DNA from: JAHQVI01 sp963749875
GTDB taxonomy: Bacteria > Pseudomonadota > Alphaproteobacteria > Rhizobiales > Rhodomicrobiaceae
Length of the DNA stretch: 64,000 nt
Assembly: GCA_963749875.1 (NCBI GenBank)
Contig: CAVVOX010000004.1
Location: 744,001 to 808,000, forward strand
Direction: 5' to 3'
The notes under the pieces were generated by a model. That model did no database searches, was not told where the DNA came from, and saw only the letters and a list, made by a program, of their open reading frames with translations. The stretch's first letter is position 1; every line of letters begins with the position of its first letter. The position numbers and the translations under genes are program-made. Positions 42,132-51,206 of this stretch are shown one piece after another.

Positions 42132-43801
42132 AATGTTTCGCGGAACCTATTGATGATCGGATAGCGGCGGTCGCGGCCGAAATTGCGGCTGGTGATCTTC
42201 ACGCCCGGCGCGGATTGCCGGCGCTTATATTCGGCGAGATAGAGGAGGCGTTCCACCTTGGCGACGATCTCCGGCGCGTGGCCGCGCTTGACGATGTCCG
42301 GCAGCGGCATCTCCCGATCGACGAGACATTCCAGAATGTCGTCCAGCGTGTCATAGGGGGGAAGCGAATCCTGATCGGTCTGGTTTTCGCGCAGCTCGGC
42401 GGTGGGCGCTTTGGTGACGATATGTTCGGGGATGACGACGCCTTCCGGCCCGAGGCAGCCATTCGGCCGCGTCCCGTTGCGGAACCGGGCCAACGAATAG
42501 ACCTGCGTCTTATAGAGATCCTTGACCGGATTGAAGCCGCCATTCATGTCGCCATAGAGCGTCGCATAGCCGACCGACACCTCCGATTTATTCCCGGTGG
42601 TGAGCAGCATCGCGCCGAACTTGTTGGAGATCGCCATGAGGATCGTGCCGCGCGCGCGCGATTGCAGATTTTCCTCGGTGATGTCCGGGGCGCTGTCCTT
42701 GAAAAGCGGCTCAAGGGTTGTCTCAAATCCTTCGACGGGCTGATAGATCGGCAGGATGTCGTAGCGCACGCCGAGCGCCTCCGCGCAGCCAGCCGCATCG
42801 CTTAAGGACTCGTTCGACGTGTAGCGATAGGGAAGCATGACACAGTGGACGCGTTCGGCGCCCAGCGCATCGACGGCGAGGGCCGCGGTGAGCGCGGAAT
42901 CGATGCCGCCCGAAAGCCCCAGCACCACGCCGGGGAAGCCCGTTTTTTCGACATAGTCGCGCAGGCCCAGCACGCAGGCGCGGTAGACAGCCGCCTCGCC
43001 TTCCTCCAGAACCGCTAATTCGCCCGGCTCGCAGCGCCAGCCCTCGCCCGAGCGCGTCCAGCTCGTCAGCGTCACGGCCTCCTCCCAGGCCGGCATCTGA
43101 ACCGCAAGCTTGCCGCCGGGATTGACAACGAAAGAGGCGCCGTCGAAGGCGAGTTCATCCTGGCCGCCGAACTGGTTGACATAGGCCAGAGGCAGCCCGG
43201 TTTCCGTCACGCGCCCGATCGTGTGGTTCATGCGGATTTCGTGCTTGTCTTTCGTGAAGGGCGATCCGTTCGGGACGAGCAGCAGCTCCGCGCCGGTTTC
43301 CGCGAGGCATTCGCAGACATCCTCGCGCCAGATATCCTCGCAGATCGGCGCTCCCAGCCGGATGTCGTGAAAATTCAGCGGGCCGGGCATAGCGCCTTGC
43401 GCAAAGACACGCTTTTCGTCGAAGACGCCGTAATTCGGCAGATCGACTTTATGACGCAGGTCGCAGACCTTGCCGCCATCCAGCAGAGCCACCGAATTGT
43501 AAGGCTTCTCCTCGCCGGGCCAGGGCGTGCCGATCAGCATGGCCGGGCCGCCGTCGCCGGTCTCCTTCGCAAGGCTTTCGATTGTGTCGCGCGCGGCGGC
43601 AATGAATGCCGACTTCAGGATCAGGTCTTCAGGCGGATAGCCGGTGATAAAAAGCTCGGAAAACACGACGAGGTCGGCGCCCATCGCAGCCGCTTCGCCG
43701 CGCGCCTTTCGTGCAAGAGCAGCGTTGCCGGGAAGATCGCCGACAGTCGGGTTGAGCTGGGCGAGCGCGATCTGCAAGGTTGAGGTCTGACCTGCCGTCA
43801 T
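42128..43801 (-). CDS. nadE: glutamine-dependent NAD+ synthetase
   Basis: A 557-residue two-domain enzyme for the last step of NAD biosynthesis. The N-terminal glutaminase (nitrilase fold) has the Glu49-Lys118-Cys154 triad (FSELFITGYPPEDL, RHKVDLPNYG, APICEDIW). The C-terminal synthetase domain has the ATP-binding SGGIDSALT motif and TGNKSEVSVGYATLYGD. Ammonia is channelled between the domains. Domain lengths are complete. It is followed by gltX with a 4-base overlap and preceded by the amidase-like gene 17 bases upstream, probably one transcript. Confidence 0.95.
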   Translation of the reverse strand: MTAGQTSTLQIALAQLNPTVGDLPGNAALARKARGEAAAMGADLVVFSELFITGYPPEDLILKSAFIAAARDTIESLAKETGDGGPAMLIGTPWPGEEKPYNSVALLDGGKVCDLRHKVDLPNYGVFDEKRVFAQGAMPGPLNFHDIRLGAPICEDIWREDVCECLAETGAELLLVPNGSPFTKDKHEIRMNHTIGRVTETGLPLAYVNQFGGQDELAFDGASFVVNPGGKLAVQMPAWEEAVTLTSWTRSGEGWRCEPGELAVLEEGEAAVYRACVLGLRDYVEKTGFPGVVLGLSGGIDSALTAALAVDALGAERVHCVMLPYRYTSNESLSDAAGCAEALGVRYDILPIYQPVEGFETTLEPLFKDSAPDITEENLQSRARGTILMAISNKFGAMLLTTGNKSEVSVGYATLYGDMNGGFNPVKDLYKTQVYSLARFRNGTRPNGCLGPEGVVIPEHIVTKAPTAELRENQTDQDSLPPYDTLDDILECLVDREMPLPDIVKRGHAPEIVAKVERLLYLAEYKRRQSAPGVKITSRNFGRDRRYPIINRFRETL

Positions 43802-43818
43802 GTCACCGTCCGCAAGCC

Positions 43819-44823
43819 TTATGGATTGTACCCCGTCTCGCGGTCGGCATTGATGCGCTCGAAGATCTCCTGCACATCCTCATCGGAGGAGACCTTGTGC
43901 GCCTCGCCGCCATAGATCAGATATTTCCATTTGAGCTTCGGACTGGAGGCAAGTTCCCGCGGCTTTACCGCCATGAGCCTTTCCATCGAGCATTGCGCAT
44001 CAATCCACGGTGCAAAGAACACATCGTCGCGGGCCTCATTCGCAAGTTGCGGGTGGAGCAGGCCCTGCTCGATCGCGGTGCGGACCATATCAACATAGGC
44101 GAACTGCACAAAGCCGGAACAGATGAAATCCACCGGCGCGAAGCGTTTGCCCCGCCGCAAGAACTCGCTGATGGTCGGAGCTCGGCCGAAAAGCTTGTCA
44201 CGAAGGCGGAAGAAGAAGTTGGAGCGGTGCGCGGCGAGCGCGGCCAGCAAAGCGAAATTATAATCGTCATCTTTGATGAAACGCAGCATTCGCCCACCGA
44301 CCATCGGCTGCATTTCCGGCGTGAACCAATCCGCTTCCAGGCGCTTGATCCCGACGACATAGCGCGGCTTTTCGTGCGTATCCTTATAAACCTTGGTCGG
44401 CGCGACGATTTCGGAGAAGGCCCCGAGATCGACGCCGCTGAAGGTCGCCTCGATCAGAAACGACCGGTCGACACCGGCATAGTGCCGCGGCGTTATGAAG
44501 GTCAGCGCCGCGTGGGCGAAGCGGCTGTTGTCGAATTCCCGCATCAGGAAGGAAAAGAAGCTTTCGAGCCGCGTGGAAAGGATGATGTCGCCCGGTTCGA
44601 GAAAATGCCCGTATTGGAATTTCTCTACGGGCATCGGCCATGCGACGTCCTCGGGCTCGGGCATGGCGACCTGGCGCTGCGGGATGCCGAACGCTTCCGC
44701 GCCATTCATCTCCGGCGCGGCGGCACGGTTGGTGACCGCTTGCTTGACGGCTTCCTCGACGGTCTTGGACAGCTCCTTCGGCTTGAGGTTTTCCCAGGCC
44801 GAAGTTCGATATGTGAGTGCCAT
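43819..44823 (-). CDS. permuted papain-like (YiiX/NlpC-related) hydrolase, putative
   Basis: A 334-residue cytoplasmic protein with the marks of the circularly permuted papain-like amidase group. The catalytic His comes first (His104 in NSRFAHAALTF, after GDIILSTRLESFFSFL), then an acidic residue (Glu125 in FLIEATFSG). The nucleophile Cys235 follows in DFICSGFVQFAY. There is no signal peptide. Substrates in this group include lipid amides or esters and peptide bonds; none can be assigned. It is the first gene of the apparent operon with nadE and gltX (17-base gap). A GGAGG box sits before the ATG. Confidence 0.72.
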   Translation of the reverse strand: MALTYRTSAWENLKPKELSKTVEEAVKQAVTNRAAAPEMNGAEAFGIPQRQVAMPEPEDVAWPMPVEKFQYGHFLEPGDIILSTRLESFFSFLMREFDNSRFAHAALTFITPRHYAGVDRSFLIEATFSGVDLGAFSEIVAPTKVYKDTHEKPRYVVGIKRLEADWFTPEMQPMVGGRMLRFIKDDDYNFALLAALAAHRSNFFFRLRDKLFGRAPTISEFLRRGKRFAPVDFICSGFVQFAYVDMVRTAIEQGLLHPQLANEARDDVFFAPWIDAQCSMERLMAVKPRELASSPKLKWKYLIYGGEAHKVSSDEDVQEIFERINADRETGYNP

Positions 44824-44932
44824 GCCAGCCTCCCCAACAAATGGCCGAACGGGAGAAGCGCCCAGCCAGAAGGAGCTTCCTACACGAGAGGGCGGGGCGG
44901 GCGCAAGCAGAGGCGAGCCGCCGATCCGCCCG

Positions 44933-45039
44933 CTAGATCAACCCTCGTTCAAGCGGAATCACTTGAACGAGGTTAAGTTGATCTAGATCAATAAGTTAGC
45001 GCAACTGCTCCCGCGTCCATCGGGACGCGCGTTGCGCTA
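44933..45039 (+). repeat. double-hairpin repeat family 1, copy 10 (hairpin 2 loop deleted)
   Basis: Hairpin 1 is complete. The inner part of hairpin 2 (the CCCCGC...GCGGGG tip and neighbouring bases) is missing, leaving CGCGTCCATCGGGACGCG, so pairing of the outer stem is kept. It ends GCGCTA two bases before the DAHP synthase stop codon. Confidence 0.85.
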
Positions 45040-45041
45040 TG

Positions 45042-46433
45042 TCAGGACGACGCGCCGACCGCCCGCGCAGGGCCTTCGATGCCGATGCGATCCCGCCGCA
45101 GCCTTTCGGCCACCAGGAATGCCAGCTCCAGCGCCTGACTGGCATTCAGGCGCGGATCGCAATGGGTATGATAGCGGTCCGACAGGTCGGTTTCGCTGAT
45201 CAGTTGCGCGCCGCCCGTGCATTCGGTGACGTTCTTGCCCGTCATCTCGACATGCAGACCGCCCGGATAGGTGCCCTCGGCGCGATGCACGTCGAAGAAG
45301 ACTTCCACCTCTTTCAGGATCCGCTCGAAGGGGCGCGTCTTGTAGCCGCTGCCCGCCTTGACCGTATTGCCGTGCATCGGATCGCAGGACCAGACCACGC
45401 TTTTCCCCTCGCGCTCCACCGCGCGGATAAGGGGCGGCAAGGCGTCGGCAACCTTGTCGGAGCCGAAACGCACGATCAGGGTGAGCCGTCCCGGCTCGTT
45501 CTGCGGATTGAGAAGATCGATCAGCCGGATCAGCTCATCCGGAGTGAGCGACGGTCCGCATTTCAGGCCGATCGGATTATTCACGCCGCGCATGAATTCG
45601 ACATGGGCATGATCGAGCTGGCGCGTGCGGTCGCCGATCCAGAGGAAATGGCCGGAGGTCGCATACCATTTGCCGCTGGTTGAATCGATACGGGCGAGCG
45701 CCTGTTCATAGCCGAGCAGCAGCGCCTCATGGCCGGTATAGAAGCTCGTCGTGCGCAGCTCGCGCAAATTCTCCGAGGTCAGCCCGCAGGCGCGCATGAA
45801 GGTCAGGCTGTCGCCGATCCGGTCGGCCAGCTCCTGATAGCGTTCGGTGGCCGGGCTGTCGGTAAGAAAGCCCATCGTCCACTGATGCACCCGTTCGAGA
45901 TCGGCAAAGCCGCCTTGAGCGAAGGCGCGCAGGAGATTGAGCGTTGCCGCCGACTGGCGATAGGCGCTCAACATCCGCTGCGGGTCCGGCCAGCGGGCCT
46001 CGGGCGTGAATCCGATCTCGTTGACAATATCGCCGCGATAGCTCGGCAGCTCGACGTCGCCCTGTTTCTCGGTCGGCGCAGAGCGCGGCTTGGCGAACTG
46101 GCCAGCGATGCGGCCGACCTTGACCACCGGGCAGCCGCCCGCATAGGTCAGCACCACCGCCATCTGGAGGAACACGCGGAAGAAATCGCGGATATTGTCG
46201 GCCCCGTGCTCGGCAAAGCTTTCCGCGCAATCGCCGCCTTGAAGGAGAAACGCCCGGCCGTGAGCGGCTTCCGCAAGCTCCTGCTTCAGCTCGCGTGCCT
46301 CGCCTGCAAAGACCAGGGGCGGGAAGGTGGCGAGTTCGGCCTCGACCGCTTTCAACGCGTTATCGTCGGGATAGGCCGGGCTCTGCTCGATCGGCAGGGC
46401 ACGCCAGCTATCCGGGCTCCATGAGCTCGTCAT
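45042..46433 (-). CDS. class II 3-deoxy-7-phosphoheptulonate (DAHP) synthase
   Basis: A 463-residue first enzyme of the shikimate pathway, condensing phosphoenolpyruvate and erythrose 4-phosphate. It is the class II (plant/Mycobacterium) type: FLLQGGDCAESF with the metal-binding Cys69, KVGRIAGQFAKPRS, SFYTGHEALLLGYE, VNNPIGLKCGPS and WSCDPMHGNT. Length is normal. GAGGAG seven bases before the ATG at 46433 fixes the start; the longer frame to 46541 is unconserved. It is monocistronic, with a family 1 repeat at each side (downstream 44933, upstream 46691). No attenuator is visible. Confidence 0.95.
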   Translation of the reverse strand: MTSSWSPDSWRALPIEQSPAYPDDNALKAVEAELATFPPLVFAGEARELKQELAEAAHGRAFLLQGGDCAESFAEHGADNIRDFFRVFLQMAVVLTYAGGCPVVKVGRIAGQFAKPRSAPTEKQGDVELPSYRGDIVNEIGFTPEARWPDPQRMLSAYRQSAATLNLLRAFAQGGFADLERVHQWTMGFLTDSPATERYQELADRIGDSLTFMRACGLTSENLRELRTTSFYTGHEALLLGYEQALARIDSTSGKWYATSGHFLWIGDRTRQLDHAHVEFMRGVNNPIGLKCGPSLTPDELIRLIDLLNPQNEPGRLTLIVRFGSDKVADALPPLIRAVEREGKSVVWSCDPMHGNTVKAGSGYKTRPFERILKEVEVFFDVHRAEGTYPGGLHVEMTGKNVTECTGGAQLISETDLSDRYHTHCDPRLNASQALELAFLVAERLRRDRIGIEGPARAVGASS

Positions 46434-46690
46434 GGCTACGCTCCTCAACAAGGCGATGCTGTAAACGGCTTCCGCACGGAAATGATGGATCGATCGCTGG
46501 AGGCCGGATGTGGTGCCGTTATAGGCCATCGCGGGCGGCATTGCTAGACAAGGATATCTGCCACGCGTTATGCGACATGAGCGCGGATCGGCCTTGCTCC
46601 GTCCGTCTTAACCCTTGAGCCGGCACAAACGGATCTTAAGATATTGGCGCGAGAATTTCCCGGGATAACGCGAAGAGCGAAACCTTGCCC

Positions 46691-46820
46691 TTAGCGCAAC
46701 GCGCGTCCAAGCATGTCCCCGCGAAGGCGGGGATGGACGCGGGAACAGTTGCGCTCGTCTTTTGAAATCGATCAACTTGACCTCGCTCAAGTGATTCCAA
46801 TTGAACGAAGGTTGATCTAG
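46691..46820 (-). repeat. double-hairpin repeat family 1, copy 11 (reverse orientation)
   Basis: TTAG at the left end, CTAG (46817-46820) at the right. It is the only complete copy in a divergent gap, between the DAHP synthase and VIT genes. The linker is altered (CGTCTTTTGAAATCGATC). Confidence 0.88.
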
Positions 46821-46895
46821 AACAGGGAAATTAAGCCTCGATGAACGCTTCTCCGCTTGCGGCATAGGGCCGGCGCCTGCCCCGGAACAGGAAAG

Positions 46896-47621
46896 ATGCA
46901 CCCCGGACTTGAACATAGCCACGATCCAGCGCAGATCGCCAAGCGGCTCGCGAGCGGGCCGCCCGTCAGCTATCTGCGTGACTGGGTCTATGGCGGCATC
47001 GATGGGGCGGTCACCAATTTCGCCATTGTCGCGGGCGCGGTCGGCGCCGGTCTGTCCGCACGCGTGGTTCTCATTCTTGGGGTGGTCAATGTGCTTGCAG
47101 ACGGCTTCTCCATGGCGGCGGCGAATTTTTCCGGCACGCGCACGGAGATCGAGGAATATGAAAAGACGCGCTCGATGGAGGAGCGGCATATCGAGCTCAA
47201 TCCGGAAGGCGAGCGCGAAGAGGTGCGCCAGATCTACAAAGCCAAGGGCTTCCTGGGCCACGATCTGGATGAGGCGGTGCGCGTGATCACATCGGAACGC
47301 AAGCGCTGGATCGACACGATGATGACCGAGGAGCATGGGCTGCCCGCCATCGTCCGCTCTCCGATGAAGGCGGCGCTTTTTACGTTTCTCGCATTTGTGA
47401 TCTGCGGGCTCGTGCCGATCGCACCCTTTGCCCTTGCGCTGCCGCGGGCTGCCACGACGTCCGTGACCATGACGGTCCTCGTGTTTTTCGCAATCGGCTC
47501 AATACGTTCGCGCTGGTCGCCGCACCCCTGGTGGCAGGCGGGGCTGGAAACGCTTGCGATCGGGAGCACGGCCGCGGCGGTCGCTTACGCCGCAGGTGAT
47601 TTATTGCAGAGACTGCTGTAA
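46896..47621 (+). CDS. VIT/CCC1-family membrane transporter (iron/manganese)
   Basis: A 241-residue member of the VIT1/CCC1 family, which moves Fe2+ or Mn2+ out of the cytoplasm. The N-terminal helix pair has VYGGIDGAVTNFAIVAGAVG and VNVLADGFSMAAANFSGTRT with the conserved Asp and Met. A cytoplasmic helical metal-binding region follows (about 75-150, rich in Glu) and three helices close the protein. GGA lies shortly before the ATG at 46896. It stands alone and no Fur box was recognised. Which metal is carried is not decidable here. Confidence 0.88.
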   Translation: MHPGLEHSHDPAQIAKRLASGPPVSYLRDWVYGGIDGAVTNFAIVAGAVGAGLSARVVLILGVVNVLADGFSMAAANFSGTRTEIEEYEKTRSMEERHIELNPEGEREEVRQIYKAKGFLGHDLDEAVRVITSERKRWIDTMMTEEHGLPAIVRSPMKAALFTFLAFVICGLVPIAPFALALPRAATTSVTMTVLVFFAIGSIRSRWSPHPWWQAGLETLAIGSTAAAVAYAAGDLLQRLL

Positions 47622-47676
47622 TATATCAGGGAGTAGATCACGCTTTGCGTGACAAGACGGTATGCGTGATAGTTGT

Positions 47677-48927
47677 ATGCGTCTTCACGAGCCGACTTTT
47701 ACTGTTGGAATCGAGGAAGAATATCTCCTCGTCGACAAATCATCCCGTGATCTCGTTTCCGATCCCCCGAAACAGCTGTTGAGCGATTGCGAAGCCGCTT
47801 TAGCGGATCTCGGCGGTCAGGTCAGCCCCGAATTCATGCGTTCGCAGATCGAGGTCGGAACGCGCGTTTGCTCATCGATCAAAGAGGCGCGTGCCGACCT
47901 TGCGCGGCTGCGCGCAACGATTGCTACCTGCGCCGACCGCTATGGTCTCGCGCCGATCGCATCCTCCACCCATCCTTTTGCCGAATGGGACGCCCAGCAG
48001 CATACGGACAAGGAACGCTACAACATCATTGTCGCTGATCTGCAGATGATCGCGCGCCGGATGCTGATTAGCGGCATGCATGTCCATGTCGGGATCGAGG
48101 ACGAGGATCTGCGCATCGACATCATGAATCAGGCGAGCTATTTCCTGCCGCATCTCCTGGCGCTGTCGACGTCCTCGCCCTTCTGGCGGGGGCGGCTTAC
48201 CGGGCTCAAATCCTATCGCCTGTCGATTTTCGATGAATTGCCGCGCACCGGCCTGCCGGAAAATTTCTCCAGCTATGCCGAATATCAGCGCACTGTGGAA
48301 GTTCTGGCGAATGCGCAGCTTATCGAGGACGCAAGCAAGATCTGGTGGGATCTGCGTCCCTCGGCCCGCTTCCCAACGCTTGAGCTGCGGATTACCGACA
48401 TCTGCCCGGTATTGGACGATGCGGTCTCCCTGGCGGCGCTTTATCTTTGTATCTGCCGGATGCTCTATCGCCTCCGCCGCCTCAATCAGCGTTGGCGAGC
48501 CTATTCGGCGTTCCTGATCATGGAGAACCGCTGGCGGGCGCAGCGCTACGGCGTCTCGGGCGGCCTCGTCGATTTCGGCAAGAGCGAGCTGGTGCCTTTC
48601 GGTGATCTGCTGGAGGAGATCATCGAGCTCGTTCGGGAAGATGCCGTGGCTCTCGACTGTCTTGAGGAGGTCGAATATAGCCGCAGCATCGTTCAACGCG
48701 GCACCAGCGCCGAGCGGCAGATCACGGTCTATGAGGGAACGCTCGCGGTCGGCGCGGACAAGACAGCAGCGCTCCAGGCCGTCGTCGAACTCGCTGATTG
48801 CCGACACGGTGCAGGGAACGGACGGCGCAAGCACGGTAGACCCGCACCGGGGTCCGTCATGAGGGGGGACGCAGATGCTTTCGGCGGCGGCGTTCGTTTG
48901 CAACCGATAAAATTTACGCGAGGTTGA
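47677..48927 (+). CDS. glutamate-cysteine-ligase-like carboxylate-amine ligase (YbdK type), C-terminal frameshift
   Basis: A type 2 glutamate-cysteine ligase-like enzyme (ATP-dependent amide bond formation), recognised by FTVGIEEEYLLVD (nucleotide/metal Glu residues near 10-15), LISGMHVHVGIEDEDLR and PTLELRITDICPVLDDA. The last normal residues are about AVVE near 48789. After that the frame runs into an unrelated basic tail to 48927. Skipping one base at 48790 would give SLIADTVQGTDGAS and a stop at 48862, which looks like the family C terminus. The end is thus either mutated or a sequencing error. The extended tail overlaps the SDR gene by 14 bases. The start at 47677 is chosen on homology; ATG 47662 is possible. 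Confidence 0.85.
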   Translation: MRLHEPTFTVGIEEEYLLVDKSSRDLVSDPPKQLLSDCEAALADLGGQVSPEFMRSQIEVGTRVCSSIKEARADLARLRATIATCADRYGLAPIASSTHPFAEWDAQQHTDKERYNIIVADLQMIARRMLISGMHVHVGIEDEDLRIDIMNQASYFLPHLLALSTSSPFWRGRLTGLKSYRLSIFDELPRTGLPENFSSYAEYQRTVEVLANAQLIEDASKIWWDLRPSARFPTLELRITDICPVLDDAVSLAALYLCICRMLYRLRRLNQRWRAYSAFLIMENRWRAQRYGVSGGLVDFGKSELVPFGDLLEEIIELVREDAVALDCLEEVEYSRSIVQRGTSAERQITVYEGTLAVGADKTAALQAVVELADCRHGAGNGRRKHGRPAPGSVMRGDADAFGGGVRLQPIKFTRG

Positions 48928-49672
48928 GGCTCATGCCGCCATCGACCATGATGCCTTCGCCGGTCGTGTAGGCGCTGTCGTCGCTGGCGAGGAACAGCGC
49001 GACTTTGGCGACCTCCTCCGGCGTGCCGAAACGCCGCATCGGCATTTGCGCCAGAAGCGCCTTAGCGACCTGTGGGTGCTCGGTATAGCGGCCGGTCAGC
49101 GCGGTGGGGATGAAGCCGGGGCATAGGTAATTCACCCGGATGCCGTAGGGGGCTAATTCCACGGCGAGCGAGCGCGAGAGCCCGGCAATGGCGGCCTTGG
49201 CGGTCGAATAGGCCGAAAGCTGGCGGAGGTGCTGCGTCGCCATGATCGAGGAGAGGTTCACGATCGAGGCGCCCTTCGCCGCCATCATCAGCGGCAAGGC
49301 GGCGCGCGTCACGCGGATCGTGCCCCACAAATGCGGGTTCAGCACCGTCTCCCAATCGGCGTCTTCCATATGCCGGAAGTCGGAGCGCATCAGATTGCCG
49401 GCATTGTTGACCAGTACATGCAACTTGTCGCTGACGCCCTTCACGGCTGCGATCATCGCCTGAACGTCGTCTTCCTTCGTCACGTCGCCCTTGATGAAGG
49501 CCGCGCGTCCGCCCGCTGCCGTAATCTCGCCGGCTCTGGCCTCGATCGCTTCGCTATTGAGGTCCGACAGCACGAGATGCGCGCCCTCCGCGGCGAACAG
49601 CTTCGCCATGGCAAGCCCGAGCCCGCCGCCAGCGCCGGTGATCAGCGCGACCTTATCCTGCAAACGCCCCAA
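48914..49672 (-). CDS. short-chain dehydrogenase/reductase (SDR)
   Basis: A 252-residue classical SDR: cofactor motif TGAGGGLG (residues 12-19), an acidic residue after strand 2 (LVLSDLNSE, favouring NAD(H)), NNAG (89-92), and the catalytic Ser141/142, Tyr155 and Lys159 (YSTAK). The C-terminal VDGGMSLNLA ends as in many 3-oxoacyl-ACP or glucose-type dehydrogenases. The frame is open to 49867, but a TTG at 49672 preceded by GGAGG gives the family's exact N terminus (GRLQDKVALITG). Substrate unknown. Convergent with the carboxylate-amine ligase gene. Confidence 0.88.
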   Translation of the reverse strand: MGRLQDKVALITGAGGGLGLAMAKLFAAEGAHLVLSDLNSEAIEARAGEITAAGGRAAFIKGDVTKEDDVQAMIAAVKGVSDKLHVLVNNAGNLMRSDFRHMEDADWETVLNPHLWGTIRVTRAALPLMMAAKGASIVNLSSIMATQHLRQLSAYSTAKAAIAGLSRSLAVELAPYGIRVNYLCPGFIPTALTGRYTEHPQVAKALLAQMPMRRFGTPEEVAKVALFLASDDSAYTTGEGIMVDGGMSLNLA

Positions 49673-49863
49673 TTGCCGCCTCCGCTCGTCACAAATGAAT
49701 GGCGTCGTTAGGCACCAAACCGCGCGCCCTGTCAATGCGCTGGGGTCCGCCGCAAAGTGGCGTCGCGCTGACATGAGCCGGGGATGATAAAATCTATTCG
49801 GGGAACCGGCCCCCCCGCCCGTCACGACCCCGTTAGAGGCATCGATCCGCCGCCGCGACAAAC

Positions 49864-50118
49864 TCACTCGTCGCGCTCGTCTCCCAGGCGCCGACGCAAG
49901 GCCTCACGGACGCCCGAGGTGCGCTCGCATCGGATCTTCACATATTCGCCGGATGAGTGTCTGGCCAGCGACGTCTGGGCGATGAAGGCCTGACCGTGCA
50001 AACCGCACATGACTTCGTTCGATGCCACCGGCCCGCGAAAGACGTCGATCGCGGTTTCTTTCTGGCAATCCGCCGGCGTCAGCCCAATGGCGCATATCAG
50101 TATAATTATCTGAAACAT
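49864..50118 (-). CDS. small exported protein, conserved hypothetical
   Basis: An 84-residue product starting MFQIIILICAIGLTPADCQ, a short hydrophobic segment like a signal peptide. A conserved-looking core follows (ETAIDVFRGPVASNEVMCGLHGQ and SGEYVKIRCERT) with three cysteines. Similar small proteins occur in Rhizobiales; the function is not known. The frame is open upstream to 50244, but the ATG at 50118 gives the hydrophobic N terminus; AAGGAA lies 12 bases before it, a long spacing. Periplasmic location is inferred. Confidence 0.6.
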   Translation of the reverse strand: MFQIIILICAIGLTPADCQKETAIDVFRGPVASNEVMCGLHGQAFIAQTSLARHSSGEYVKIRCERTSGVREALRRRLGDERDE

Positions 50119-50328
50119 GTCTAAATCATATTCCTTTTCAAACGCTGCATGTTTGTCATAACAGCCCCGGCATGTCCCGTCTGTGACTTGCCCCACCGCG
50201 GCGTCCCCATCCGCAGAAGAGATCTGCTGTGCGACATTCCGCATCTGCAGACACCGGGCTTAGCTTACGCAAGCGGCGTGCCGAGATAGCCGCCTTCTCC
50301 CTTGACCTCCGAGGTCAGCCCATTGGCT

Positions 50329-50841
50329 TTAATTTGCGCCGATGAACTCTTGAGCCTCGGTAATCGACGTGAAGCGGCGCGGGCCGAGCAGGGTCTCGAC
50401 CACGACGGAGCCGTCCCGGAACAGCACGTAATCGCGCCCGTTCAACGCGCCGCGGGTCACCACCTCGTTCGCTTTGTTCTGAGGCATCGGCATCGGCGTT
50501 CCGTTCCCCTGACCGGGCGAGGCATGGAGCGGCCGGGAACCGGGCCGAGGCTGCGGACGGGCCTGGCCGGCGTTATCGGTCACTCTCGTCAAGAGCCGGA
50601 GGGCCTTCCCAAGCGCACCAAGCAATGCGATGGCAAGCCCGGTCATGATGGCGTTTTCGCCGATGAGCGAAATGAAACGCGCCGGATCGCGCATCGTGCC
50701 AGCCAGCCCGCCATCGGGCATGAGGGGAACGATCAGGGGATAGACCAGCACAAATCCCCAGCCGAAGATCGTGAGCAGAAGACCGGCCCAGGTCAATCTG
50801 GGGAACGGCGTTGCAGATCTTGCTATTGCTTTGGGATCCAA
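50329..50841 (-). CDS. two-helix membrane protein, conserved hypothetical
   Basis: A 170-residue protein with two hydrophobic helices (about 17-40 and 60-80) separated by a short loop. A Pro/Gln/Gly-rich linker leads to a C-terminal region (about 125-170: VVTRGALNGRDYVLFRDGSV, VETLLGPRRFTSITEAQEFI) that looks like a small soluble domain. No family name is recognised. Its neighbours give no functional hint. It lies 0.4 kb from an IS5-family element. Confidence 0.65.
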   Translation of the reverse strand: MDPKAIARSATPFPRLTWAGLLLTIFGWGFVLVYPLIVPLMPDGGLAGTMRDPARFISLIGENAIMTGLAIALLGALGKALRLLTRVTDNAGQARPQPRPGSRPLHASPGQGNGTPMPMPQNKANEVVTRGALNGRDYVLFRDGSVVVETLLGPRRFTSITEAQEFIGAN

Positions 50842-51202
50842 TAGAGCACCCGTCAGAATCGGCTTTGCCGCTAACTACCTGATGTTCGGACGGTTTAGCG
50901 ACGCCCTCTTTCACGGCGCCGCACTTTAGGCCGACGAGCAGACACAATGCAATCTAAAGGCGAATATCCCCGCAATAATACAACCAATATTTAATTCTTG
51001 GGAGCGGGTATCGGAGTCAAAGGCCGCGGCGAGCCATCGCCGGCGAGCCGCAAGGCCTGTCTCTAGGCATGATCGGTGGAGATGGTCGCAACCGGCGCGG
51101 AAAAGGCTATGCAGTCAGCTCGATCTATCGGAGGAAACATGGAAGCCGCCTGCCGAATGTCGCCGCCAGCCGACCCACGCGCGCTGATTTGTGCTTCAGC
51201 CT
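50842..51202. other. intergenic region upstream of the two-helix protein
   Basis: 361 bases with an A/T-rich patch around 50950-50995 and no recognisable gene, repeat or RNA. It ends at the left CTAG of the IS5-family element. Confidence 0.5.
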
Positions 51203-51206
51203 CTAG

